Shown: positions 1 to 9,548 of the stretch, piece after piece | Numbering within the stretch: the stretch's first letter is position 1 | How the letters are laid out: each line of letters opens with the position of its first letter | Assembly (NCBI RefSeq): GCF_017573465.1 | Contig: NZ_JAGEPF010000007.1 | Coordinates: 62,001-126,000 of the forward strand | Direction: 5' to 3' | Length of the DNA: 64,000 nucleotides | Origin: Actinomadura violacea | GTDB taxonomy: Bacteria; Actinomycetota; Actinomycetes; Streptosporangiales; Streptosporangiaceae | Translations under genes and position numbers: made by a program | Notes under the pieces: generated by a model | Seen by the model: only the letters and a program-made list of their open reading frames with translations | What the model was told of the DNA's origin: nothing | Database searches by the model: none

Positions 1-999
1 GTTGTCCGAGGGCCGCTCCGGCGAGGGCGCCGGCGGTTCCGGCGATCGTCCCGTGCCCGAGGTAGTGCCGCACGGCGACGCGGCGGGGCGCGCCGCCGGC
101 GAGGAAGGTCGCGATCACCTTGCGCTCGGACAGGACGAGCCGGGTGATCAGCACGTAGGCGGCGATCGCGGCCGCGGCGAGGAACAGGACGGGGAACCCG
201 ACGGCCATCTGCCGGAAGCCGGTCAGGTCCTCGTGCAGGGTCGCGTTGGACGCCTGGTCGGCGCGTTCGGTGACGTCCACCGCGCCGGCGGCCCGCAGCG
301 CCGCGGCCGCCCGCCCGCGGTCCGCGGCCGTCGCGGAGCCCTTCATCTGCACCAGCGTCTGGGACTGGGCGTGCGCGCCGGCGAGGGACCGGGCGGTCTG
401 CTCGGGGGCGAAGACGACGGCGAACGAGTGCGGGTCGGACAGGACCTCCTGGCGGTCGCGGGCCGGCCACAGGTACTCGGGGGAGACGACGACGCCGCGC
501 ACGGTGAGGGTGCGCCAGGTGCGGCCGTCGAAGGCCTGCAGACGATCACCGGGGGAGAGATGGAAGGTGTCGGCGGCGTGCTTCTCCAGCAGGACCTCGT
601 CGGGTGCGCCCGCGGCCAGGTTCCGGCCGTCCTTCACATCGACCGCGTCCACCGCCGCCGGTCCGGTGGCCGGCATGCCGGTCACGCGTCCCAGCAGCTT
701 GTCGCCGCCGAGACGCAGCGGCAGGTCGGCCTGGGTGCGGGTCGCCACGCGCCCGACACCCTCGGCACCGCGCGCGGCCTGCGCGGTCTTCTGCGGATCG
801 CCGCCGGTGGCGGTGAGGTCGGCGAAGTGCAGCCGGTCATAGGTGCGGTTGTAGGAGGTGGTCAGGTTGCGGAAGGCGTCGTAGCTGGCGACGAACAGCA
901 GGACGCCGACCATGACGGTGACGGCGATCGCGGCGAACTGCGGGAGGCGGCGGCGCAGGTCGCGCCGGGTCTTGGTGATCAGGACGCGGTGCACGGCGC

Positions 1000-1003
<4 letters not shown>
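1..1003 (-). CDS. ABC exporter permease, FtsX/MacB type (partial, runs off left edge)
   Basis: This is the membrane subunit of an ABC exporter of the MacB/FtsX class. At least 334 residues are in the window and the C-terminal end lies beyond position 1. A short basic N-terminus is followed by a membrane segment (about residues 20-40, AVTVMVGVLLFVASYDAF), a long extracytoplasmic MacB_PCD-like domain (about 45-270), then a second membrane segment that opens the FtsX core. The GTG start overlaps the TGA of the ATPase gene by four bases, so the two are translationally coupled. Its partners are the upstream ATPase and the TetR gene at 1799-2401. The substrate is unknown; such pairs often export peptides, lipids or drugs. 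Confidence 0.87.
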
Positions 1004-1725
<722 letters not shown>

Positions 1726-1798
1726 GGAGCCCTCCTCGAAGGGTCGTGACGACCGCGGGCGGCTCCTTCCGGCGGCCATGGGCCGCCGGGCTCGCCGG

Positions 1799-2401
1799 TC
1801 AGTCGTCGGGTGGCATCGACGGGACCGCCCCTTCGGGCGTGAGTCCGGCCATGCGCATGATGGGCGCGGCCAGGGGGGTCGAGCGGAGTCCGGGGTCGAG
1901 CATGTAGTGCAGCACCAGGCCGTCGATCGCGGCGCCCAGCACGGTGGCGGTGGCTTCGGCGTCCTCCACTCCCTGTTCCTCGAGCCACCGCGCCGTGGCG
2001 GTGCGCCACCGGCCGAGCAGTTCCGCCAGTTCGGTGCGCAGCCGCTCGATCCGGGTGGCGGCGAGCACCGCCTCGGTCATCAGCAGTGTCAGCGGATCGT
2101 CCGAGGGGTAGCCGGCGACCGTCGCGAGCATCTCGCCGAGCCCGCCGGGGGCGGACCCGTTCTCGCCGAACAGGACCAGCATCCGGTCAAGCTCCTGCCG
2201 GACCGCGTCCAGCGAGGCCTCGACGAGCAGATCGGTGACGCTACCGAAGTGGTAGTGCACGACTCCCGGACGCACCTGCGCGCGATCGGCGATCTTCCTC
2301 GTCGTGGCGGCGCTCCAGCCTTCCTCGACGATCAGCTGCACCGCGGCGTCGAGCAGACGGGCACGGGTCTGCTGCCCGCGGGCCGCGGAATCGGCGGACA
2401 T
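1799..2401 (-). CDS. TetR family transcriptional regulator
   Basis: A 200-residue one-component repressor. The N-terminal helix-turn-helix spans about residues 10-55, with the usual TRARLLDAAVQLIVEEGW entry helix and a recognition region ending in VVHYHFGS. The C-terminal ligand domain is helical. I prefer the ATG at 2401, about ten bases after a GAAGGAG site; the ATG at 2410 is almost on top of that site. It is followed on the same strand by the MacB-type exporter, which it most likely represses. A perfect inverted repeat lies about 90 bases upstream of its start (2487-2513). The inducer is unknown. Confidence 0.9.
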   Translation of the reverse strand: MSADSAARGQQTRARLLDAAVQLIVEEGWSAATTRKIADRAQVRPGVVHYHFGSVTDLLVEASLDAVRQELDRMLVLFGENGSAPGGLGEMLATVAGYPSDDPLTLLMTEAVLAATRIERLRTELAELLGRWRTATARWLEEQGVEDAEATATVLGAAIDGLVLHYMLDPGLRSTPLAAPIMRMAGLTPEGAVPSMPPDD

Positions 2402-2762
2402 TCGGTACATGCTCCTTCGACCTGGCGAACTCCTGCTCCGGACTGTAGTCCCCGTCGATTTGGACAAGCACCCTGGACGATCGGCTTGGTCGATTGACTT
2501 GGACGATCGACCAGGGCGATAGACCAAACATAGCACGGCCTTCCTCGCGGTCAAGGGATCCGGCGATGCGCGCGAGGCCGCGCCCGCGCTCACCGCATGC
2601 ATTGCGGGTCGGCTCGGCAAAAGGTTCGCCAACGCGAGAATCCGGGCGCCCGTGCCGGTCACGAATGGGGTGAGCCGCCAGGACCCCCGTCCTCCGCCCG
2701 TCCTGCTCCCGCCTGTGATCGACGGCGACTCGGGGACGGCGCGGAAATAGGAGATGAGGCCG
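2402..2762. other. Divergent intergenic region between TetR and the histidine kinase
   Basis: About 360 bases separate the two divergent genes. The left third holds the repeat cluster at 2460-2530. The rest (2535-2750) is GC-rich with no convincing gene, RNA or hairpin. A weak AGGAG at 2749-2753 serves the histidine kinase. Confidence 0.5.
2487..2513. promoter_or_regulatory. Inverted-repeat operator candidate upstream of the TetR/ABC exporter operon
   Basis: The arms TGGTCGAT (2487-2494) and ATCGACCA (2506-2513) are exact reverse complements separated by 11 bases. Related half-sites surround them: GGACGATCG occurs at 2475-2483 and 2501-2509, and CGATAGACCAA follows at 2517-2527. The repeats sit between the TetR start and the divergent histidine kinase, so this is the natural autoregulatory operator. 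Binding by the adjacent TetR is inference. Confidence 0.55.
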
Positions 2763-4172
2763 GTGGGATGGCATCGACTACCGCGGCCGCGAACCATCCG
2801 CGGACGGGACACGCTGATCACCGTGGTGGCGGCCACACTGATCTTCACCGTGCTCGCGATCGGAGCGGACGTCATCGTCCGCTCCCGGGAGAGCGACTTC
2901 GCGTTCACGCGGACGGAGGTGGCCACGCGGCGGGTGAGCGCCGCGGTGCGGCAGGGGGCGATCCAGAACCCGCTGCCCGAGGGCCCCTACGGAGTCCGGC
3001 TCCTGCAAGTGGTCGACGCCGGCCGGAACGTCGTCACCGCGAGCAGGGACGCGGCGGGACGGCCCCCGATCAGCTCGGTCGTGCCGCCCCCCGACAACCG
3101 GCTCGAACGCCTGTACGCGTGCCCGGCGCACGACGGGGGATGCCTGACGGTGGTGGCCGTCCGGACCACCGTCGCCCGCGACTCGCCCGTCGTCTACGGG
3201 GCGCGCCCGGTGCCCTGGATACTGGCGGGCCCCTACATCGAGCTGATCCTCGCCGTCGGCGCGCTGTTCCTCATCTCCATGACGACCTGGGCGGCCTGGC
3301 TGGTCGTCGGCCGGACGCTGCGCCCCGTCGGCGAGGTCCGCGGCCGGCTCGCCGAGATCAGCATCAGCGACCTGTCCAGCCGGGTGCCCGAGCCGTCAGG
3401 CGAGGACGAGGTGGCGCAGCTCGCGCACACCGCCAACGTGACCCTCGACCGGCTCGAGCGGTCCGTGCGCCTGCAGCGGCAGTTCGCGTCGGACGCCGCG
3501 CACGAGCTGCGCACACCGATCGCCGCCCTCCGGCTCAACCTCGAGGAGATCGCCCTGCACCCCGACGACCCCGAGGTGGGCCCGGCGGCCCGCGCCGCGA
3601 TCCGGGCCGCCGACCGCCTGGAGTCCATCGTCGCCGACCTGCTGCTGCTCGCACAGATCGGCACGGCCGCCGAGACGCCCGAGGACCTCGACTTCAGCGG
3701 CCTGGTCAACGGCGAACTCCGCGCACACCGCTCCGCTGCCGGCGGCCCGGACCGGCGGCCGCCGATCACCGTCGACGCCGACCTCGCACCCGGCCTGTAC
3801 TGCCGGGGGGTCCGCGCCCAGCTGGAGCGCGTCGTCGACAACCTGCTGGACAACGCCCTGCAGTACGCCGCCACGACCGTCGAGGTCCGCCTGGAGAGCA
3901 GGTCCGGCGACGCCGTCCTGACCGTCGGCAACGACGGCCCCCAGATCCCGCGCGCCGACCGCGAACGCGTCTTCGAGCGGTTCGCCCGCCTCGACACGGC
4001 CCGCAGCCGCGACGCGGGCGGAACGGGCCTCGGTCTCGCCATCGCACGTGAGATCGCGAACGCGCACCGCGGCTCGATCGCCATCGACGACGGCACCCTC
4101 GGAACGCGGTTCATCCTTCGCCTGCCGCTCGTGACCGGGCCCACGGCGATGCGCCGGAACTCGGACGCATGA
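2763..4172 (+). CDS. Sensor histidine kinase (HAMP-HisKA-HATPase), no adjacent response regulator
   Basis: A membrane sensor kinase of the OmpR-partner class, 469 residues from the GTG at 2763 (nine bases after AGGAG); an ATG at 2754 adds three residues but abuts that site. Two membrane segments (about 17-40 and 150-180) flank a roughly 110-residue extracellular sensor. HAMP follows (about 182-235), then HisKA with the phosphoacceptor in DAAHELRTPIAA, then the ATPase with the N-box NLLDNALQYA, the G boxes and GTGLGLAIA. Kinases of this type pair with an OmpR-family regulator, but none adjoins it. The convergent two-component genes at 4233-6162 already have their own DesK-like kinase, so this one is an orphan here. 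Confidence 0.9.
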   Translation: MGWHRLPRPRTIRGRDTLITVVAATLIFTVLAIGADVIVRSRESDFAFTRTEVATRRVSAAVRQGAIQNPLPEGPYGVRLLQVVDAGRNVVTASRDAAGRPPISSVVPPPDNRLERLYACPAHDGGCLTVVAVRTTVARDSPVVYGARPVPWILAGPYIELILAVGALFLISMTTWAAWLVVGRTLRPVGEVRGRLAEISISDLSSRVPEPSGEDEVAQLAHTANVTLDRLERSVRLQRQFASDAAHELRTPIAALRLNLEEIALHPDDPEVGPAARAAIRAADRLESIVADLLLLAQIGTAAETPEDLDFSGLVNGELRAHRSAAGGPDRRPPITVDADLAPGLYCRGVRAQLERVVDNLLDNALQYAATTVEVRLESRSGDAVLTVGNDGPQIPRADRERVFERFARLDTARSRDAGGTGLGLAIAREIANAHRGSIAIDDGTLGTRFILRLPLVTGPTAMRRNSDA

Positions 4173-4232
4173 GGTGAGGGGAAGGCGGAGTTCGCGGACG
4201 GCGGAGGTCGTCGGCGGCCGCGGCGTCAGCGG

Positions 4233-4946
4233 TCAGGGAGCGTTCGGTGACGTCGGATCGGGCGGCTCGACCAGGCGGTGCCGGTAGGCGAGCGCGACCA
4301 GCTGCGCGCGGTCCCGGGCGCCGAGCTTGGTCATCGCCCGGCTGATGTGGGTCTTGGCGGTGGCCTGGCTGATGGACAGGACGGCGGCGATCTCGTCGTT
4401 GCTCATGCCGTGCGCCGCGAGCCCGGCGACCTCCCGCTCCCGTCCGGTGAGCATAGCCAGCGCTCCAGGATTGATCTGGCGGGTGGAGGCCTTGTCGACG
4501 AGCCGGGCGATCAGCCGGCGGGTCAGACCGGGGGACAGGAGCGCTTCGCCGCCCGCGACCACCCGGATGCCCTGCAGCAGCTGGCCGGGATCGGTGTTCT
4601 TGATCAGGAAGCCGCTCGCCCCGGCGTCCAGCCCTTCGATGACGTACTCGTCGTGATCGAACGTCGTGAGGATCAGCACGTGCACGCCCGCGAGGTCGGG
4701 GTCCTCGGCGATCCGGCGGGTGGCCTCCAGCCCGTCGACGCCCGGCATGCGGATGTCCATGAGGACGACGTCGGGGCCGGTCCGCCGGGCCAGGTCGACC
4801 GCCGCGGCGCCGTCGGCCGCCTCGCCCACCACGATCATCTGCGGCTCGGCGTCGATGAGGGCCCGGAACCCGGCGCGGACCAGCATCTCGTCATCGGCGA
4901 TGAGGACCCGGATCGGCTCGGGCCGGCCGGTCGTCGGCGGGCGCAT
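4233..4946 (-). CDS. Response regulator, NarL/FixJ (LuxR-HTH) family
   Basis: A 237-residue DNA-binding response regulator. The receiver (about 12-130) has the acidic pair D18-D19, the phosphoacceptor D64 in VVLMDIRMPG, and the switch lysine in FLIKNTD. The LuxR-type helix-turn-helix lies at about 165-230 (LTGREREVAGLAAHGMS, then ATAKTHISRAMTKLGARDR). It starts four bases after the stop of its cognate kinase on the same strand. Given the divergent MMPL exporter on the other side of the kinase, it likely controls export of a lipid or toxic small molecule. That target is inferred from position and the repeat at 6242-6256. Confidence 0.93.
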   Translation of the reverse strand: MRPPTTGRPEPIRVLIADDEMLVRAGFRALIDAEPQMIVVGEAADGAAAVDLARRTGPDVVLMDIRMPGVDGLEATRRIAEDPDLAGVHVLILTTFDHDEYVIEGLDAGASGFLIKNTDPGQLLQGIRVVAGGEALLSPGLTRRLIARLVDKASTRQINPGALAMLTGREREVAGLAAHGMSNDEIAAVLSISQATAKTHISRAMTKLGARDRAQLVALAYRHRLVEPPDPTSPNAP

Positions 4947-4950
4947 GCCG

Positions 4951-6162
4951 TCATCCTGCCTGGTCCGGGGTGGGTATCACACACAGCACCTGGAAGCCGC
5001 CGTCGGGATGCGGGCCGGCGGTGAACCGCCCGGACAGCGCCACGGCGCGTTCGCGCATGCCGCTCATGCCGTGGCCGTCCTTACCGCCGGTGTCGCGGGG
5101 ACCTGTGCCGGGGGCCGGCCCGTCGTCGCGGATCTGGATGACCAGCTGCGCGGGTTCGTAGCGCAGGTCGAGCCGGACGGTGCGGGCGTGGGCGTGGCGC
5201 ACCACATTGGTCAGTGCCTCCTGGATGATCCGGTAGGCGGCGAGATCGACGGCTGCGGGCAGCGGCCGCGCGTCGTGGTGGATGTTCAGCTCGGGCCGGA
5301 CGCCGGCCGCCCGGACCGGGTCCAGCAGGGCGTCGAGCTGGTCGAGGCCGCCGCGGGGCGCCCGCGGCCGGTCGGGTTCGTCGCCGTCGGCGCGCAGGAT
5401 GCCCAGGATCGTCTTGACGTCGGTCAGCCCCTCGTCGCTGATCTGCTTGATCGCGCGCAGCGCCTCCACCGCCTGGGCGGGGCGCGTGGCGATGAGGTGG
5501 ATGCCGACCCCGGCCTGCACGCTGATGCCGGCCATGGTGTGGCCGAGGACGTCGTGGAGTTCGCGGGCGATGCGCAGCCGCTCCTCGACCACGAGGCGGC
5601 GGGACTGCTCCTCGCGGGTCCGGGCTTCGCGGGCGAGCTGAGCGCGGGTGGCCACCAGCAGTGCACGGTTGTATCCGACCGCGGTTCCGGCGGCGCCGGC
5701 GGTGAAGGCCATCCACATGGCGTTGCCCGTGATCCCGGCCGGCGCGGCGCCGTCGAAGGCCAGGCGGATCGCCGCCATCGCGGTGAGCGCGGTCACCGCC
5801 GCGCCGGCCAGCCCCCACCGCCACCCGCGCAGGGACGCGAGGGTGTAGCAGGCGACCAGCGGGACCAGCGGGACCAGCGGGCTGGGATAGTGGACCGCCG
5901 ACCAGGCCAGGGCGGCCGCGTTGAGGACGACCAGCACCGATCTCGGGTACCGGCGGCGCAGCGCGACGGCGCCGGCCATGACCCCGACGAGGCCGACCGC
6001 CACGGCGTCGAGCCGCTGAGGGTCGTCGATCCACGGGAGTTTCGCGCCGGCCCGGCTGCCGGCCAGCACCAGCACCAGCAGCGCCACGCCGAGCCCGATG
6101 ACGGAATCGGTGCGGTTCGGTGCGGCCCGGCGCGCGGTGCTGAGCGCCTTTGACGTCTGCAT
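4951..6162 (-). CDS. Sensor histidine kinase, DesK/NarX type (HisKA_3)
   Basis: A 403-residue kinase, cognate to the NarL-type regulator that follows it. Several membrane segments fill about residues 20-170 with very short loops, so it probably senses a signal within or near the membrane. The dimerisation and phosphoacceptor motif is RIARELHDVLGHTM, with the histidine at about 203. The HATPase domain (about 295-400) carries IQEALTNVVRHA and the G box KDGHGMSGMRERA. The start at 6162 has no strong ribosome site, so translation may be weak or leaderless. The set resembles actinobacterial stress pairs next to MMPL or ABC exporters. Confidence 0.92.
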   Translation of the reverse strand: MQTSKALSTARRAAPNRTDSVIGLGVALLVLVLAGSRAGAKLPWIDDPQRLDAVAVGLVGVMAGAVALRRRYPRSVLVVLNAAALAWSAVHYPSPLVPLVPLVACYTLASLRGWRWGLAGAAVTALTAMAAIRLAFDGAAPAGITGNAMWMAFTAGAAGTAVGYNRALLVATRAQLAREARTREEQSRRLVVEERLRIARELHDVLGHTMAGISVQAGVGIHLIATRPAQAVEALRAIKQISDEGLTDVKTILGILRADGDEPDRPRAPRGGLDQLDALLDPVRAAGVRPELNIHHDARPLPAAVDLAAYRIIQEALTNVVRHAHARTVRLDLRYEPAQLVIQIRDDGPAPGTGPRDTGGKDGHGMSGMRERAVALSGRFTAGPHPDGGFQVLCVIPTPDQAG

Positions 6163-6498
6163 CGCGAGACATTCTGCCTGTATCCGCTGGTCATGCGCAT
6201 CCGCTGTCCGGAGTACCGCGCTCGGCGTACCGGTCTACCGCGTAGGGATGACCTACTCCGGCGGAGTGAGCCGCGAAACGCGACCGCCGGCCGACGCGAA
6301 TTGCCCGCACCTGCCGCCACGATCGGTTGATGACGGGCGCGAGCGAGGCAGAAAGAGTTCCGCTTCGGAATTTCGATGTGCGGCGTTCTCGCGATCACGG
6401 CGACATTGCGCCAGAGCCCTTTCGCAATTCCTTGATTCGTGAACGCGCGACGGATCAAGGCGTCCAGCGCCGAACGCGAACGACTTGAGGAGAAGATG
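6163..6498. other. Divergent promoter region of the two-component kinase and the MMPL exporter
   Basis: This 336-base gap contains no gene. It holds the inverted repeat GTAGG-N5-CCTAC at 6242-6256, within a stretch rich in TAC/GTA steps (6205-6260). A GAGGAG ribosome site at 6487-6492 serves the exporter. The right half (6280-6480) shows nothing distinctive. Confidence 0.5.
6242..6256. promoter_or_regulatory. Inverted repeat GTAGG-N5-CCTAC, candidate response-regulator site
   Basis: The five-base arms GTAGG (6242-6246) and CCTAC (6252-6256) are exact complements. They lie about 85 bases upstream of the divergent kinase and 245 bases upstream of the exporter. NarL-family regulators typically bind short dyads rich in TAC/GTA, so this is a plausible site for the adjacent regulator. 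Confidence 0.4.
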
Positions 6499-8679
6499 AT
6501 GACGACCGAGGCTCCACGCACGGATGGGGCTCTGGCCGGACTGGCCCGTTTCTGTTACCGGCGGCGCCGCCTGGTCCTGCTCGCCTGGATCGTCGGCGTG
6601 ATCGCCGTCGCGTTCGCCGGCTTCGGCTACGGCGCCGCCCCCGACAACGACATGTCCGGCGGGGGCTCGGAGTCCGCCAAGGCGCAGGCACTGATCGAGA
6701 AGCACTTCCCCGAGCGGCAGGGGGACACGCTCACCCTCGCGATCAAGGCGGACAAGGGCATCGACGACCCCGCCGCCCGGCGGACGATCGAGAAGGTCGT
6801 CGCCGACCTCGAAGCCTCACCGATCACCGGCCCGGTGACCTCGCCGTACCAGGACGCGAAGCTGGTGACCAAGGATCGCCGCATCGCCCGCACGATCATC
6901 CCGCTGACCGAGAAGGCCGCGACGAAGACCGAGGTCAAGCCCCTGGTGGACGCGGTCAAGGATGCCTCCGGAGACGGCGTTTCGCTGGGGCTCGGAGGCG
7001 AGCGGGCCGAGAAGGCCGAGACGCCCAAGCAGAGCCCGGCCGATAGCGCGGGCGTGCTGGCGGCGGCAGTGATCCTCTTCATCGCCTTCGGGTCGCTGGT
7101 GGCGATGGGCCTGCCGATCGTGACCGCGCTGACGGCGATCCTCGGCGGCCTCGCCCTGACCAAGCTGTCAGGGCATCTCGTACCCGCGCCGGACTTCACC
7201 GTGGTCTTCGCCGCAGTGATCGGGCTCGGCGTCGGCATCGACTACGCACTGTTCATCGTGACCCGCTACAAGGACGGTCTCCAGGAGGGTGACACTCCCG
7301 AGAGCGCCACCGTCAGGGCCATCACCACCGCTGGCCGCGCGGTGCTGTTCGCCGGCACGACCGTCGTGATCGCCATGCTGGGACTGGTCGTCATGGGACA
7401 GCGGCTGATGACCGGGGTGGCCATCGGCGCGTCCGCGACCGTGCTGGTGACCATGATCGCCGCGGTGACCCTGCTGCCGGCGTTCCTGGGCTTCATCGGC
7501 CACAGGATCGACGCGCTGCGGCTGCCTCGCCGTACGTCCCGTCGGGGCGCGTCCATCGACGGCCCGGCACCGGCGCGCCGTACCGCCGCCGAGCGCTGGG
7601 CCGGGACGGTACAGCGCAGGCCGATGCTCGCCGCGGTACTGGCCGGGGCGGGTCTGCTGGTGCTGGCCGCCCCCGCGCTGTCGATGCGCCTCAGCCTGCC
7701 CGACGCCAGCGTGCAGCCCCACGACAGGGGCAGCTACACCTCGTACAAGATCCTCTCTGAGGGTTTCGGCCCGGGCTACGGCGCACCCCTGATCTTCGCC
7801 ACCGAGGCCGGCTCCAAGGACGGGCTGGGCGCCGTCGTCGAAGCGGTCCGCGCGACCAGGGGCATCGCCTCCGTCACGCCGCCCCAGGTCAGCGAGGACG
7901 GGAGGGCCGCCACCTTCACCGCGTTCCCCAAGAGCGGATTCCAGGACGAGGCGACCGCCCAACTCGTGCGCACGCTCCGCGACGACGTGCTGCCCAAGGC
8001 GCCCGCCGGCGACAAGGTCCACATCGGCGGCCCGAACGCGGCCGCGATCGACTACTCCGAGCAGACCGCCTCGCGCCTGCCCCTGATGATCGCGGTCGTC
8101 ATCGCGCTGTCGCTGGTGCTGCTGATCGCGCTGGTCCGGTCGGTCACGATCGCGCTGCAGGCCGCCGTGATGAACCTGCTGTCGATCGGCGCCGCCTACG
8201 GTGTCCTGGTCGCGATCGTGCAGTGGGGATGGGCGGGCTCGGCACTCGGGTTCGCCACCGACATGCCGATCACTACCTGGGTGCCGCTGGTGATGTTCCC
8301 GGTCCTGTTCGGCCTGTCGATGGACTACGAGGTCTTCCTGATCTCGCGGGTCCGCGAGGAGTGCGAGCGCACCGGCGACACCCGCACCGCCGTCACCCAC
8401 GGGCTGTCACGGACCGCCAAGGTCATCACCGCGGCGGCCGCCATCATGATCGCCGTCTTCACGACCTCCATGCTGGGCCCCGACGTCGCGGTCAAGCAGG
8501 TCGGCCTGGGCATGGCCGTCGCCGTGCTCATCGACGCGACCATCGTCCGGATGGTCCTCGTCCCCGCGGTGATGGAACTGTGCGGCAAGGCCAACTGGTG
8601 GATGCCCGGAGGACGGTCACGGAAGACGACCGCGGCTGCACAGGCCATGGCCGGTGAGAGGGAAATGGGCAAGGTCTGA
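6499..8679 (+). CDS. MMPL family transporter (RND-like exporter)
   Basis: A 726-residue inner-membrane exporter driven by proton flux. It has the expected two-repeat layout: a membrane segment at about 25-45, an extracytoplasmic loop (about 50-175), five membrane segments (about 180-340), a second single segment, a second loop, and a final five segments (about 540-710). Repeat-core motifs are GLGVGIDYALFIVTRYKDGL and FGLSMDYEVFLISRVREE, each with the Asp-Tyr pair used in proton relay. The ATG at 6499 is six bases after GAGGAG. Family members export lipids, siderophores or pigments. The divergent two-component pair is its probable regulator. Confidence 0.94.
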   Translation: MTTEAPRTDGALAGLARFCYRRRRLVLLAWIVGVIAVAFAGFGYGAAPDNDMSGGGSESAKAQALIEKHFPERQGDTLTLAIKADKGIDDPAARRTIEKVVADLEASPITGPVTSPYQDAKLVTKDRRIARTIIPLTEKAATKTEVKPLVDAVKDASGDGVSLGLGGERAEKAETPKQSPADSAGVLAAAVILFIAFGSLVAMGLPIVTALTAILGGLALTKLSGHLVPAPDFTVVFAAVIGLGVGIDYALFIVTRYKDGLQEGDTPESATVRAITTAGRAVLFAGTTVVIAMLGLVVMGQRLMTGVAIGASATVLVTMIAAVTLLPAFLGFIGHRIDALRLPRRTSRRGASIDGPAPARRTAAERWAGTVQRRPMLAAVLAGAGLLVLAAPALSMRLSLPDASVQPHDRGSYTSYKILSEGFGPGYGAPLIFATEAGSKDGLGAVVEAVRATRGIASVTPPQVSEDGRAATFTAFPKSGFQDEATAQLVRTLRDDVLPKAPAGDKVHIGGPNAAAIDYSEQTASRLPLMIAVVIALSLVLLIALVRSVTIALQAAVMNLLSIGAAYGVLVAIVQWGWAGSALGFATDMPITTWVPLVMFPVLFGLSMDYEVFLISRVREECERTGDTRTAVTHGLSRTAKVITAAAAIMIAVFTTSMLGPDVAVKQVGLGMAVAVLIDATIVRMVLVPAVMELCGKANWWMPGGRSRKTTAAAQAMAGEREMGKV

Positions 8680-8702
8680 CCCGTCGCCGGCCCTGCTGTG
8701 CA

Positions 8703-8742
8703 GTCCGGCCGCCGCGCCGCATCCAGCGGCGCGGCGCCGGAC
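8703..8742. terminator. Strong GC hairpin between convergent genes
   Basis: GTCCGGCCGCCGCGCCGC pairs with GCGGCGCGGCGCCGGAC around an ATCCA loop, giving about 17 pairs with one bulge. It sits between the MMPL stop (8679) and the methyltransferase stop (8758) and probably terminates both. There is no U-run, as is usual in actinobacteria. Confidence 0.7.
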
Positions 8743-8757
8743 ACCGGCGTTCGCTTC

Positions 8758-9354
8758 TCAGCCTCGGCGGCGCAGCCTGTACCAGTGCGGATTGGTCCTG
8801 TTCATCGGCCAGCCGAGGCCCGCGGTTTCCGCGGGTTCGGCGACGAGCATCTCCCATTCCGGGAATGCCTCTTCGACTTCCGCTTGGGAAACTCCGCCCA
8901 CTCGGGAGCGCATTCGGCTGAGGCCGAAGGCGAGCATCAGCAAGGTGGCGTCGGGCTCGGCGAGGGCGGTGACTCCGCGCCCCACCGCCATGCGCTGGTC
9001 GGCGTCGAACCCTTGGAAGCAGCCGATGTCGAGGAAGAAGCCGAACGTTCCCAGATCGGCTGACCGCAGGTCTGTGACGTCCCCGACGCGGTAGGAGGCG
9101 CCGGACGTGTCGCGCTTCTCGGCGGCCTCGATCGCGGCCGGCACGTAGTCGATGCCCACGGCCTCCCATCCGCGTCGCGCGAGGTCCGGTGTGAACTGTC
9201 CCCGGCCGCAACCGAGGTCGAGCGCACGGCCGAGCGGGCGTGACCGCTCGGCTTCCTCGCGGTCCAGTTGGGCGGCGATGCTCGCCGCCGCCGCTTTTCC
9301 GTAGCGCTCCCAGGGAGTGAGTCCCAGCCGGTACAAGCGGGCGTAGTTCGTCAT
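8758..9354 (-). CDS. SAM-dependent class I methyltransferase
   Basis: A 198-residue methyltransferase. Motif I is ALDLGCGRGQFTPDLA (about 43-58), the acidic residue ending strand two is in AVGIDYVPAAI, and motif II/III follows at VGDVTDL and GFFLDIGCFQGF. Related proteins are short thiopurine/UbiE-like methyltransferases. The substrate cannot be read from sequence. The ATG at 9354 fits the first conserved helix; longer upstream starts extend into unrelated sequence. A 10-bp perfect inverted repeat lies 33 bases upstream. No regulator lies beside it, so control is from elsewhere. Confidence 0.87.
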   Translation of the reverse strand: MTNYARLYRLGLTPWERYGKAAAASIAAQLDREEAERSRPLGRALDLGCGRGQFTPDLARRGWEAVGIDYVPAAIEAAEKRDTSGASYRVGDVTDLRSADLGTFGFFLDIGCFQGFDADQRMAVGRGVTALAEPDATLLMLAFGLSRMRSRVGGVSQAEVEEAFPEWEMLVAEPAETAGLGWPMNRTNPHWYRLRRRG

Positions 9355-9386
9355 CTGGACTACCTCACGTGACGTGCGATCGAACG

Positions 9387-9426
9387 CATCTACTACGGCC
9401 CATAGTACTACGGAATGTAGTAGATG
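9387..9426. promoter_or_regulatory. Long perfect dyad upstream of the methyltransferase
   Basis: CATCTACTAC (9387-9396) and GTAGTAGATG (9417-9426) are exact complements with a 20-base spacer. Inside, TACTACGG is directly repeated (9391-9398 and 9406-9413). On the minus strand the spacer contains TACTAT, a possible -10 box. An operator overlying the methyltransferase promoter is the simplest reading. Confidence 0.5.
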
Positions 9427-9513
9427 ACCATGACTTCCGGCCACCCGATCGGGCGGCGATGCCGACGCGATCGGCGGTATCGACGCGTCCGCCGGAATGA
9501 GCGGAACGGTCAT

Positions 9514-9528
9514 CTGACGGGCTTTCAG
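9514..9528. promoter_or_regulatory. Regulon dyad site 1 (CTGAC-N5-TTCAG)
   Basis: CTGACGGGCTTTCAG matches the 15-bp dyad CTGAC-N5-GTCAG with one mismatch. It lies 90-104 bases upstream of the CoA-transferase, with a better copy 35 bases downstream (9550-9564). Confidence 0.5.
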
Positions 9529-9548
9529 TTCGGGCGCCTTGGCGCTAA

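Noticed and set aside
2597..4051. Long plus-strand frame overlapping the histidine kinase
   Set aside because: Arg/Pro/Gly-rich shadow of the kinase in another frame; the kinase frame carries all expected motifs.
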